A stretch of 64,000 bases of DNA, taken from the NCBI RefSeq assembly GCF_019207025.1, contig NZ_JAEEGC010000054.1:1-64000 (forward strand), written 5' to 3'. Below are positions 17,886 to 25,966 of this stretch, one piece after another (within the stretch, counting starts at the first letter, position 1; every line of letters begins with the position of its first letter). Below the pieces are notes generated by a model. The model was not told the origin of the DNA. It was given only the letters and a program-made list of their open reading frames with translations, and did no database searches. Source of the stretch: Clostridium thailandense. Its GTDB lineage: Bacteria; Bacillota; Clostridia; Clostridiales; Clostridiaceae. The position numbers were made by a program, and so were the translations under genes.

Positions 17886-18689
17886 ATGTTTGCAAAAGTG
17901 GTAGATACTACCCTTAGAGATGGAGAGCAGAAGGCTGGAATTGCACTGGGGATGAAGAAAAAGTTGAAAATAGCAAAGCTTATAGATGAAATAGGGATAT
18001 ATCAAATTGAAGCTGGAATACCAGCTATGGGAGGAGAGGAAAAAGAGAGTGTTAAGAAAATTGCAGAGTTTGGACTTAAAAGTAAAATTTCATCCTGGAA
18101 CAGGATGAATATTAAAGATATACAGCATTCTATAGACTGCTCTGTGGATATAATTCATATATCTGTTCCTTCATCTTATATACAAATAAATAGCAAGTTA
18201 TGTAAGGATAAGAATTGGATTATTGAAAGTATGAAAAAAAGTGTAAGTTTTGCAAAAGAGAAAGGCTTTGAAGTAACTATTGGCTTTGAAGATTCTTCTA
18301 GGGCGGATATTAATTTTATGATTAAATTGTGTAAAAATGCACTAGCTTTGGGAGTAAGGAGAATTAGATATGCGGATACAGTTGGGGTTTTATACCCAAG
18401 AAAGACTTATAAACTAATAAAGCAGATAAAAAATGAAGTACCTGTAGAAATAGAAATTCATGCTCACAACGACTTTGGTATGGCACTTCCGAATTCTTTG
18501 GCAGCTATTAAGGCAGGTGCTGAATTCGTGGACTGTACGGCTGCCGGAATAGGCGAGAGGGCTGGCAATTGCAAGCATTCAGAGCTTTTTAGCGTACTCA
18601 AAAATTATAAAATAGAAAGTAATTATACAGATAAAAATCCTTTAGAGGAGAAAGAAAAAATAATTTTAAGTTCTATGCTAAATGTATAA
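17886..18689 (+). CDS. nifV-alpha: Homocitrate synthase, alpha subunit
   Basis: The catalytic barrel half of homocitrate synthase (267 aa). It has the family signature DTTLRDGEQKAG near the N-terminus (residues about 7-18), IEIHAHNDFGMALPNSLAAIKAG for the metal-binding His pair, and CTAAGIGERAGN. It lacks the C-terminal LeuA-like region, which nifV-omega provides. The start at 17886 follows TGGAGGTGAAAGC; an ATG 27 bases upstream has no ribosome site. It is the last recognisable nif gene of the cluster. Confidence 0.93.
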   Translation: MFAKVVDTTLRDGEQKAGIALGMKKKLKIAKLIDEIGIYQIEAGIPAMGGEEKESVKKIAEFGLKSKISSWNRMNIKDIQHSIDCSVDIIHISVPSSYIQINSKLCKDKNWIIESMKKSVSFAKEKGFEVTIGFEDSSRADINFMIKLCKNALALGVRRIRYADTVGVLYPRKTYKLIKQIKNEVPVEIEIHAHNDFGMALPNSLAAIKAGAEFVDCTAAGIGERAGNCKHSELFSVLKNYKIESNYTDKNPLEEKEKIILSSMLNV

Positions 18690-18778
18690 AAAGGTTCTCT
18701 AGCGCTTATATATTTTAAAAAAATATATACAAATTATGTAAAAAATATGATAATATGTAAGCGTGAAGAGGTGGTAAT

Positions 18779-20662
18779 GTGGAGAAAGTGTATGCTTTAG
18801 AAAAAATAGATAATATTGGCAATATAGAACTTACAAATGAAAATTTACTTTATATTATAGATAAACTAAAGCTGGAAAATAGTTATCTTAGAAAAATCAA
18901 AAAATATGGTTTAGTTTGGGAAGAACAAATAGAAGAGGCAGAAGAAATTTTAAAAAATAATTATCCTGTTCTTACAGAAGTCAAAGAAAAGGAAATATGT
19001 AATGGAAATACCGATATAGCAAATGTACTAATTGAAGGAGATAACTTATATGCTTTAAATACTCTATTATTTACTCATGGAATGAAGGGTGAAAAACAGA
19101 TAAATATTATTATTGATCCACCATATAATACAGGAAATAGAGATTTTATCTATAATGACAATTATGTTAATGAAGAGGATAGCTATAGACATAGCAAATG
19201 GATATCCTTTATGAATAAGCGTTTAAGATTGGCAAGGGAGATTTTAAGCAGTGATGGAGCTATATTTATATCAATAGATGATAATGAGCAAAGTCAACTG
19301 AAAATGTTGTGTGATGATATATTTGGAGCTGAGAATTTTATTAATTGCATAAGCGTTAAAACTAAAAGTGCGGCAGGTGCAAGTGGTGGTGGGGAAGATA
19401 AAAAGCTAAAAAAGAATATAGAATATCTACTTATCTACTGTAAAAACAGAGAAGAATGTAATTTAAAATCTGTATATAAAGAGCAGCTTTTGATGAATGT
19501 CATAAAAGAGAGGAGAGAAGAAGGAAGACAGTATGATTATAGGCAGGTGCTTATAGATGAAGGTACTAAAAAGTATATGTACACTATAAAAGATGGCTTC
19601 TCAGAAGATATTAAAATTTATAAGCATGAAGGATATGTTATGAAGAACATATCAGAGGTCATGGAAGAGGAAGGGTTGACGGAAGATGAGGCTTATCTAA
19701 AGTATTTCTCTAAAATATGCAGTAGTACCAATTCACAATCTTCAATAAGAAAAAGGGTAATAGAAGGTACCAAAGATGATAGAGGTCTTCTGTCTATCGA
19801 ATATGTTCCTAAAACAGGTAAAAACAAAAATAGATTAACTACTAATTATTATATTAACAGCAGAATAGTTATATGGTTATCAGATGTAGCTTATATGAAA
19901 AATAAAAAAATATACAAAAAGGAGAAACTAGGAACTTTATGGGATGATATCAGCTGGAATGGAATTTCTAATGAAGGAGGAGTAGCTTTTAGCAGTGGTA
20001 AGAAACCTTTAAAATTTATAAAAAGAATTGTTTCAATGTGTGATCCTAGTGGTATTTTTATTGACTTTTTTGCTGGTTCAGGTACTTTAGGGCAGGCTAT
20101 TTTGGAGATGAATAATGAAGATCACGGAAATAGGCAGTTTATATTATCTAACCTTGACAGAGAAACTCCAAACAGCTGTTTAAATATATGTGAAGGCATA
20201 ACTTATAAGCGTATAAAAAATATTATCACAGGATATATGAATTCGCATGATACCTTTATAAAAGGAATAGACGGGAAATTGAAATATTATAAAGTAGAGT
20301 TTATTCCTAAGCTGCAGAGTAGAGATACTGTAAAAATACAACTAGCAGATAAGTGCACTGAACTTTTATGCATAAAGGAGAATTGTTTTAATCTGTATAA
20401 ACAAGAAAATGATTATAAAATTTTTAAAAATAATAATTTAGTTATGGTAATTTGTAAGAACTTTATGGATTATTCTATTATCAGTAAGATTAAGGAAGAC
20501 TTAATTGAGTTACATTCCTATAAAAAAATTCTTTATGTTTTAAGCTTAAACTATGAAATAAGCCATTGGGAATTTCAAGAACTAGATAATATGGGAATAA
20601 AGGTTGAAACCATACCACAAAAAATTATGGAAGTTTATGAGGAGGCACTAAAACTATGGTAG
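18779..20662 (+). CDS. mod: Type III restriction-modification methyltransferase (Mod)
   Basis: An adenine-N6 methyltransferase of the beta class (627 aa), the specificity and modification subunit of a type III system. The catalytic motif IV is IIIDPPYNTGNRDF (residues about 112-125) and the AdoMet-binding motif I, DFFAGSGTLGQAI, lies near residue 428. This order (IV before I) is usual for Mod. The middle region contains the target-recognition part. GAAGAGG lies before a GTG start. The stop overlaps the res start by seven bases. It follows the nif cluster on the same strand after only 89 bases. Confidence 0.93.
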   Translation: MEKVYALEKIDNIGNIELTNENLLYIIDKLKLENSYLRKIKKYGLVWEEQIEEAEEILKNNYPVLTEVKEKEICNGNTDIANVLIEGDNLYALNTLLFTHGMKGEKQINIIIDPPYNTGNRDFIYNDNYVNEEDSYRHSKWISFMNKRLRLAREILSSDGAIFISIDDNEQSQLKMLCDDIFGAENFINCISVKTKSAAGASGGGEDKKLKKNIEYLLIYCKNREECNLKSVYKEQLLMNVIKERREEGRQYDYRQVLIDEGTKKYMYTIKDGFSEDIKIYKHEGYVMKNISEVMEEEGLTEDEAYLKYFSKICSSTNSQSSIRKRVIEGTKDDRGLLSIEYVPKTGKNKNRLTTNYYINSRIVIWLSDVAYMKNKKIYKKEKLGTLWDDISWNGISNEGGVAFSSGKKPLKFIKRIVSMCDPSGIFIDFFAGSGTLGQAILEMNNEDHGNRQFILSNLDRETPNSCLNICEGITYKRIKNIITGYMNSHDTFIKGIDGKLKYYKVEFIPKLQSRDTVKIQLADKCTELLCIKENCFNLYKQENDYKIFKNNNLVMVICKNFMDYSIISKIKEDLIELHSYKKILYVLSLNYEISHWEFQELDNMGIKVETIPQKIMEVYEEALKLW

Positions 20663-22911
20663 TGCTAAAAAGTTATCAGAGGAAAGCAGTTGAAGAATTA
20701 CTCACTAAAACTAACAAGCTTCTTGAAAATTCCGAGAATAAAAAATTATTAGTTTTTAAAGCACCTACAGGAGCAGGTAAAACTATAATTGTATCAAAAT
20801 ATATTGAGATGTTCAGCAAACTTAAAGATAAAGATTTTTGTTTTATATGGATATCAATCGGAAAAGGTCACCTGCATGAGCAAAGTAGAAACAAAATAAG
20901 CAGTTTATTGGAAGGCAGCCCTCCATGCAGACTATTAGAGGATGTTATTAGAGATGGAATTATAAAAAGAAATTCCATAGTAGTGGTCAATTGGGAAAAG
21001 CTAAATGCAAAGAAGAATGGAGTATGGGATAACATTTTAATGAGAGAAGGAGATGAAATAAATTTTATAAGGCTTTTAGAAAACACCAGGCGTGTAAGAA
21101 AAATTATGCTAATTATTGATGAAAGTCATAATAATACTGATACAAGGACTTCAAAGGAGCTAATGAATATAATAAATCCTGAAATTTTGCTTCAAATGAG
21201 TGCCACTCCTAAATACATACCTACAGGAGAAGATATAAATGATAACAGGGCTGATTTCGTAAAAATTTTTGCAGAAGAAGTCATTAAGGCTGGAGTAATT
21301 AAAAAGGAAGTATTGATAAATGACAATATTGACGATATAAGTTTAGAGGATAAAAACTCTCTTGAGATTGTTTTAGAAATGGCAATTAAAAGAAGAGCCG
21401 AATTAAGCGAAGCTTTTAGTAAAGAGTATACTGTGATAAATCCATTATGCCTTATTCAAATACCTAATGCTAAAAGGGGAGAAGAGGTTTTAAATAAGCT
21501 CCTTACAATACTTAAAAACAAGGGAATATCAGTAGAAAGTAATAATCTTGCCATATGGGTAAATGGTAATTCTAAGAACTTAGAAAACATTGAGGATTTT
21601 AATTCTAAGATTGATGTTTTGATTTTCAAAATGGCTATAGCTACAGGATGGGATTGTCCGAGGGCACAGGTACTTTTAAAGGTTAGAGAATCTGGAAGTG
21701 AGATTTTTGATATACAAACCATTGGAAGAATTCTTCGCATGCCTGAGCAGAGATACTATAAAAATGAAATTTTAAATAAAGCCTATATATATACCAACAA
21801 TAAAGATATCTCTGTTAAAGTTAACAATCTTTCTTTGGTTAAATTCTTGAAGGCTAAAATTAAGCCAGAAATGAAAAATATTGTTTTGCGTTCATATTAT
21901 AAAGAACCTAGTAAGACTATGATTGTTAAAAGAAAACTATTAGATCCTATTTTTTATTCTGAGGTTTTAAAAGAACTAAATGTATCAGTAGAAAAAAGCT
22001 ATGTAGATAATTTATACGTTCTAAACAAATTGAATTTTAATATGGAAATTGATAATTTGGAAAGTCAGCTTATGTATGATGGTCGTATTGAAACGTCAAA
22101 ATTAGATAGAGTTAATGTAAAAATAGATCATAAAGATAGAAAGGTAAAGGTATATGAATTTGATATTGAAGAAGCCTTTACAAATCTTGTGAAAACAACT
22201 TCTGAAACCTTTTACCCCTGTTTAAAGGAGCTTATCTACAAATGTTTTTGTGATATTCTTGGCTATAGCCTGAAGGAAACAGGTATAATAACTAAGATAC
22301 AAGCCTTATTTATTGTTAATTATGAAAATTTTTTTAAATCCATATTAAGGAGTACTATAGATAAGTACATGGAGGAATATAAAAAATGTGAACTCACAGA
22401 AGTAAAAGAGCATTATTACAATTTTTCTATAAAGGAGACAAAGCTTATTGAGGATTTTTCTTATGAACTCTTTAAATCAGAAAAAAGTATATATGATAAA
22501 TGCTACTTAAAGAAGAATAGAAGACAAACTGAAAAAATCTTTGAAAACTTCTTGGAGAAAAATGGAGACAAACTCCTATGGTGGTATAAAAATGATGATA
22601 GAGGGAAGGAGAGCTTTGCTGTACGTTATGAGTATAATGGTGAACCACATGCCTTTTATCCAGACTACATTATGCTTTTTAAAACTGGATTGACTGGAAT
22701 ATTTGAAGTTAAATCAGAAAATGATAGGGAAGTAGATACCAAAACTAAGGCGAAAAGTGAATATCTGCAAAAATACTTAAAGGAAGAAATAGCAAAGGGA
22801 AAAAACATTATTGGGGGAATAGTTGAAGTATCAGACAAAAATGTAAGAATCAATAATAGTAGAGAAGAATATATTGTTGATGCGGCACATTGGGAAGGTT
22901 TTAAATGTTAA
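20656..22911 (+). CDS. res: Type III restriction enzyme Res subunit
   Basis: The ATP-dependent translocase and endonuclease partner of Mod (751 aa). The superfamily 2 helicase part shows Walker A FKAPTGAGKT (residues about 34-43), motif II LIIDESHNN, LLQMSATPKY as motif III and QTIGRILRMPEQ as motif VI. A PD-(D/E)xK nuclease lies near the end (FYPDYIML then GIFEVKSEND). It is shorter than EcoP15I Res (about 970 aa), but all core motifs are present, so I expect it to be functional. It overlaps mod by seven bases. Confidence 0.92.
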   Translation: MVVLKSYQRKAVEELLTKTNKLLENSENKKLLVFKAPTGAGKTIIVSKYIEMFSKLKDKDFCFIWISIGKGHLHEQSRNKISSLLEGSPPCRLLEDVIRDGIIKRNSIVVVNWEKLNAKKNGVWDNILMREGDEINFIRLLENTRRVRKIMLIIDESHNNTDTRTSKELMNIINPEILLQMSATPKYIPTGEDINDNRADFVKIFAEEVIKAGVIKKEVLINDNIDDISLEDKNSLEIVLEMAIKRRAELSEAFSKEYTVINPLCLIQIPNAKRGEEVLNKLLTILKNKGISVESNNLAIWVNGNSKNLENIEDFNSKIDVLIFKMAIATGWDCPRAQVLLKVRESGSEIFDIQTIGRILRMPEQRYYKNEILNKAYIYTNNKDISVKVNNLSLVKFLKAKIKPEMKNIVLRSYYKEPSKTMIVKRKLLDPIFYSEVLKELNVSVEKSYVDNLYVLNKLNFNMEIDNLESQLMYDGRIETSKLDRVNVKIDHKDRKVKVYEFDIEEAFTNLVKTTSETFYPCLKELIYKCFCDILGYSLKETGIITKIQALFIVNYENFFKSILRSTIDKYMEEYKKCELTEVKEHYYNFSIKETKLIEDFSYELFKSEKSIYDKCYLKKNRRQTEKIFENFLEKNGDKLLWWYKNDDRGKESFAVRYEYNGEPHAFYPDYIMLFKTGLTGIFEVKSENDREVDTKTKAKSEYLQKYLKEEIAKGKNIIGGIVEVSDKNVRINNSREEYIVDAAHWEGFKC

Positions 22912-22922
22912 TTTATGAAGAA

Positions 22923-22968
22923 AACCATACTGTATCTATGCAAAAGTTGATACAGTATGGTTTATTTG
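22923..22968. terminator. Terminator after res, bidirectional
   Basis: A 14-bp perfect stem AACCATACTGTATC / GATACAGTATGGTT followed by TATTTG. The convergent gene ends eight bases downstream, so the hairpin probably serves both strands. Confidence 0.75.
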
Positions 22969-22975
22969 CAGACGA

Positions 22976-23743
22976 TTAATCTTTTGAACTATCAGAATTT
23001 GAAATTTCAAATTGTCTGGTTTTTCCCATCATATAAGCTAACTCAATGATTCTTTGCTCTTCCTCAGACATTTCTCTATTAAACATTTTTTCAAATTGCT
23101 TAATTAGTCTAGAGGTATCAAGCTTGCTTTTTTCGATTTTATTTCTAGTATTTTTATTTATATCGTAAGTATTAATTTTAAGTTTTTCATTATAAATTTT
23201 TTTAAAGATCTCCGCTGTATAGTAAGCATCGTTAAAGGCATTATGAAAATCACCTTGAAGGTTAAGTTTTAATAATTCTACAGCATTTTGCAAACCAACA
23301 TTAATACCCTTTGGAAGCTTAAAGTATTTAGATACATAGGACTGAAGATTAATATACTCTTTAGGAAAATTTATGACATCTAGATTATGATATTTAATAT
23401 TTCTAAAAAGTTCTTTTATGTCGGAAACTCCCCATACACAAAATATACTCCTATCAGATCCAATGAATTTCAAAAATTCTTTATAAACCTCTTTAAAAGA
23501 TTCTGCTGTATTTAACATATCTATTGTAATACCTGTCATTTCCTCTACAAAAGGATTCATAGTAGTATATAATTTAGGTTTAACTAGTCTATCAAAAGTA
23601 TAAAGAATCTGGAGGTTTTTATCAAGCTTTACAGCACCAATCTGAATTATTTCAAAAGGACATTCTGAAAATATTAGATCCTTATTTTCTTTCTTAGAAC
23701 TTAAGTTTTGATTAAATTCTAAATCAAATACTATATAATTCAT
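22976..23743 (-). CDS. DnaQ-like 3'-5' exonuclease (KapD type)
   Basis: A 255-residue DEDDh-type exonuclease. Motif ExoI is IVFDLEFNQ at the N-terminus (Asp7, Glu9), ExoII lies around GVSDIKELFRN, and ExoIII is FHNAFNDAYYTAEIFKKI near residue 175. The layout resembles KapD of Bacillus and related small RNases or DNases acting on short nucleic acids. AGGAG precedes the ATG. There is no operon partner. The exact substrate cannot be told from sequence. Confidence 0.82.
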   Translation of the reverse strand: MNYIVFDLEFNQNLSSKKENKDLIFSECPFEIIQIGAVKLDKNLQILYTFDRLVKPKLYTTMNPFVEEMTGITIDMLNTAESFKEVYKEFLKFIGSDRSIFCVWGVSDIKELFRNIKYHNLDVINFPKEYINLQSYVSKYFKLPKGINVGLQNAVELLKLNLQGDFHNAFNDAYYTAEIFKKIYNEKLKINTYDINKNTRNKIEKSKLDTSRLIKQFEKMFNREMSEEEQRIIELAYMMGKTRQFEISNSDSSKD

Positions 23744-23812
23744 TATTTTTCTCCTAAGATTGTAAGTTTCTATATTTGATTATAGCATAAATAAGAATCA
23801 ATAAGGTTATTT

Positions 23813-24421
23813 TTATGTGTTTTTTAAGAGCATTCTAAGAGCAAAATATATTAGTAAAAGACCAACAATTATATTTAAAAATTGTATTACTTGAGTTGGA
23901 AAAAATACATTAGCAAAGCTTCCTATTAAGGAAATTAAAGTCAAAAAAATCATTGTAGATAAAAGTGCACCAAAACCAAAAAAGTATATATCCTTCTTTT
24001 CCATATTTTCTTCTGCGACCTTAGCAGAAAATATACCTGCCCAAAAAACTATTGTAAGTGGATTTGAGGCAGTTAAGATAACTATACGAATAAATATATC
24101 ATTTGAATTAGGAATATTAAACATACATAAGCTTGGTAGAAAATCGATATTGAATTGACTTAAAATCATACTAATTCCAAAAACAAACAAAATAACAGAA
24201 CCAAATATTTTTAAACATATTCTTATATTTCTTCTATTAATTATTGAAGCTATACCAAGAGTAGCTATGGTAATGAAAATACCATCTACTAAAGTTGCAC
24301 CTAGTGTAGCTATTTCGCCAGCATAAAAGCCTTTTAGGACAGCTATTTGAAATATAAAAATACAAACGGGACCGATTGCAAGCTGTAATAACATACCAAA
24401 TTTAAAACCTTTAAAAATCAT
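23813..24421 (-). CDS. LysE/RhtB-family amino acid exporter
   Basis: A membrane protein of about 202 residues with six predicted helices. The start MIFKGFKFGMLLQLAIGPVCIFIFQIAVLKGF and GATLVDGIFITIATLGIASII match the LysE family (conserved GP in helix 1, D in helix 2). ASNPLTIVFWAGIF in the middle is the family's NP-containing motif. The ATG at 24421 has GAGAGG seven bases ahead; a slightly longer start would overlap the Lrp stop. It is transcribed directly after an Lrp-type regulator, a common pair for amino acid efflux. Confidence 0.9.
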   Translation of the reverse strand: MIFKGFKFGMLLQLAIGPVCIFIFQIAVLKGFYAGEIATLGATLVDGIFITIATLGIASIINRRNIRICLKIFGSVILFVFGISMILSQFNIDFLPSLCMFNIPNSNDIFIRIVILTASNPLTIVFWAGIFSAKVAEENMEKKDIYFFGFGALLSTMIFLTLISLIGSFANVFFPTQVIQFLNIIVGLLLIYFALRMLLKNT

Positions 24422-24432
24422 TTTGGAACCTC

Positions 24433-24873
24433 TCAAATGTTAATATTTTCTTTCAGGGAAGAAAGCGTTATTATTGTATTTGATTTACTTACACCTTTGA
24501 TTTTCTTTAATGTATGAGATACAAAGTCTTCTAAGGCTTTAGTATCTTCTACAAGTACCTTTAATAGATAATCATATTCACCAGCTACATGGTGGCATTC
24601 TAATACAGAATTATATTGAACTATAGATTTTCTAAATTCATCTATATTTTCTGTTTTATCGATGTTAACAAAAATAAAGGCTAAGAGCTTAAAATTAATT
24701 TTATCCCTGTTAACTTTTATAGTATATTTTTCGATTACATCTGCTTCTTCCAGTTTTCTTATTCTCTCAGCTACAGCAGGAATGGAAAGGCTTACTCTTC
24801 TACTTATTTCTGAAGTAGAAGCTCTACTATTTTCTTTTAAAGCATCAATAATTTTTAAATCAATTGAATCCAT
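24433..24873 (-). CDS. Lrp/AsnC-family transcriptional regulator
   Basis: A 146-residue feast/famine regulator. The N-terminal HTH is DSIDLKIIDALKENSRASTSEISRRVSLSIPAVAERIRKLEEADVIEKY (residues 2-50), and the C-terminal RAM ligand domain begins near residue 65 and includes VLECHHVAGEYDYLLKVLVED. It is 11 bases upstream of the LysE exporter in one operon, which suggests it senses the exported amino acid and controls the exporter. The amino acid is unknown. Confidence 0.93.
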   Translation of the reverse strand: MDSIDLKIIDALKENSRASTSEISRRVSLSIPAVAERIRKLEEADVIEKYTIKVNRDKINFKLLAFIFVNIDKTENIDEFRKSIVQYNSVLECHHVAGEYDYLLKVLVEDTKALEDFVSHTLKKIKGVSKSNTIITLSSLKENINI

Positions 24874-25200
24874 ATAATCACCAACTTTTTGAATTTTTGT
24901 TAATGTTATTGTACAAATAAATTTAATTTAAGTAAATGATTTTTTAAATTACGTTAAAATATTAGGTTTTTTAAGTTTTAACTTATGATATTGAAAGTTT
25001 AAGATAATATCTTTAATATTAAACTTGAGAATTTAAAAGTTAATAATATTATCTATAGAAGAGATAACTATGAAGGTAAGCTTAATAGTTATTTTGCTTA
25101 GAATATATTAAATATTTTTAATTTTTATATGTTATAGTGTATAAAATATGTTATAATATAAACATGATAAAAAGACAACATTAAGAAAGGCTGATATAAA
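24874..25200. other. Divergent intergenic region with long inverted repeat
   Basis: This 327-base AT-rich gap has no convincing gene. At 25002-25054 AGATAATAT pairs with ATATTATCT, enclosing ATTAAACTT and AAAAGTTAAT, an imperfect palindrome of about 53 bases. At 25129-25161 lies the operator-like element of the XRE-cupin gene. Promoters for Lrp (minus) and XRE-cupin (plus) must both be here. Confidence 0.55.
25129..25161 (+). promoter_or_regulatory. Candidate operator upstream of the XRE-cupin regulator
   Basis: ATGTTATAGTGTATAAAATA and the following TGTTATAATATAA contain two ATGTTATA half-sites 19 bases apart, overlapping a TATAAT-like -10. A very similar element lies upstream of the glycyl radical enzyme (25910-25942). 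Binding by the XRE protein itself (autoregulation) is the likely meaning. Confidence 0.6.
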
Positions 25201-25749
25201 TTGAATGATCCAACATATAATATAGGTTCTGTTTTGAAAAGAGTTAGGTTTGAAAGGGGATTGACTTTAGAAGAAACTTCAAATTTGACTGGAGTAAGTA
25301 AAGCAATGCTAGGTCAGATTGAAAGAGGAGAATCAAACCCCACAATATCAGTACTGTGGAAAATCTCTACAGGACTTCGAATTTCATTTTCTGAATTATT
25401 AGGAAGTGAAGGCAATAACTATGAAGCAATATCAATAGATAATATAGAACCAGTATATGAATCAGATGGAAAAATGATATTATACGATGTATTTCCTTTT
25501 AACCCTATATCAGGATTTGAATATTTCTATATTAAATTGCTTCCGGGAGCAGAACATGTTTCTACGCCACATCAAAGTTCGGTAGAAGAATATATTGTGG
25601 TAACAAAAGGAACTTTAAAGCTAACTTTGGATGAGCAAACATTTGAGCTTGCCGCACCGGCGGCGCTGAGATTTAAACCCAACAAGAGCCACACTTACAG
25701 TAATCCATACGATACAGAAGTTATATTTCAAAATGTAATTAAATATTAG
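25201..25749 (+). CDS. XRE-cupin transcriptional regulator
   Basis: A 182-residue regulator with an N-terminal XRE helix-turn-helix (IGSVLKRVRFERGLTLEETSNLTGVSKAMLGQIERGESNPTISVLWKISTGLRISFSELLG, residues 7-68) and a C-terminal cupin barrel from about residue 110 (HVSTPHQSSVEEYIVVTKG and AALRFKPNKSHTYSN), which binds a small ligand or metal. Translation begins at a TTG with AAAGG about ten bases upstream. It lies 217 bases before the glycyl radical enzyme on the same strand. Shared upstream sequences suggest that it controls itself and that enzyme, with the enzyme's substrate as possible ligand. Confidence 0.93.
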   Translation: MNDPTYNIGSVLKRVRFERGLTLEETSNLTGVSKAMLGQIERGESNPTISVLWKISTGLRISFSELLGSEGNNYEAISIDNIEPVYESDGKMILYDVFPFNPISGFEYFYIKLLPGAEHVSTPHQSSVEEYIVVTKGTLKLTLDEQTFELAAPAALRFKPNKSHTYSNPYDTEVIFQNVIKY

Positions 25750-25769
25750 AAATAATCCAGAGTATTATA

Positions 25770-25866
25770 GACATCCACGGCCGACACTTAACTTATGCGA
25801 CCGGATATATTTACTTCTTCCATCACTATAAATATATCCCTGAGTATAAGTTAAGTGTCTGATGTA
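25770..25866 (+). repeat. Interspersed palindromic repeat, copy C (most complete)
   Basis: Outer arms ACATC / GATGT and long inner arms GACACTTAACTTA / TAAGTTAAGTGTC frame a second inverted pair, GGATATATTTA / TAAATATATCC. The RNA or DNA could fold into one long hairpin. It lies between the regulator and the glycyl radical enzyme gene. Confidence 0.85.
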
Positions 25867-25909
25867 GGTATCTATAAAATGTATTCTGGATTAATTTTAA
25901 AATGTTTGT

Positions 25910-25942
25910 ATGTCATAACGTATAATATATGTTATATAATAA
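25910..25942 (+). promoter_or_regulatory. Candidate operator upstream of the glycyl radical enzyme
   Basis: ATGTCATAACGTATAATATA then TGTTATATAATAA. Aligned to 25129-25161 it differs at four positions over the first 26 or so bases, keeping both ATGTYATA half-sites and their 19-base spacing. It is 24 bases before the ATG, so a bound repressor would block the promoter. Confidence 0.6.
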
Positions 25943-25966
25943 CAAGAAGGATGAAAGGAGATAATT

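Noticed and set aside
15732-18689. nifV as a frameshifted pseudogene because it is in two pieces
   Set aside because: The pieces are complete, separately translated, in reversed order and match the known omega/alpha split of clostridial nifV.
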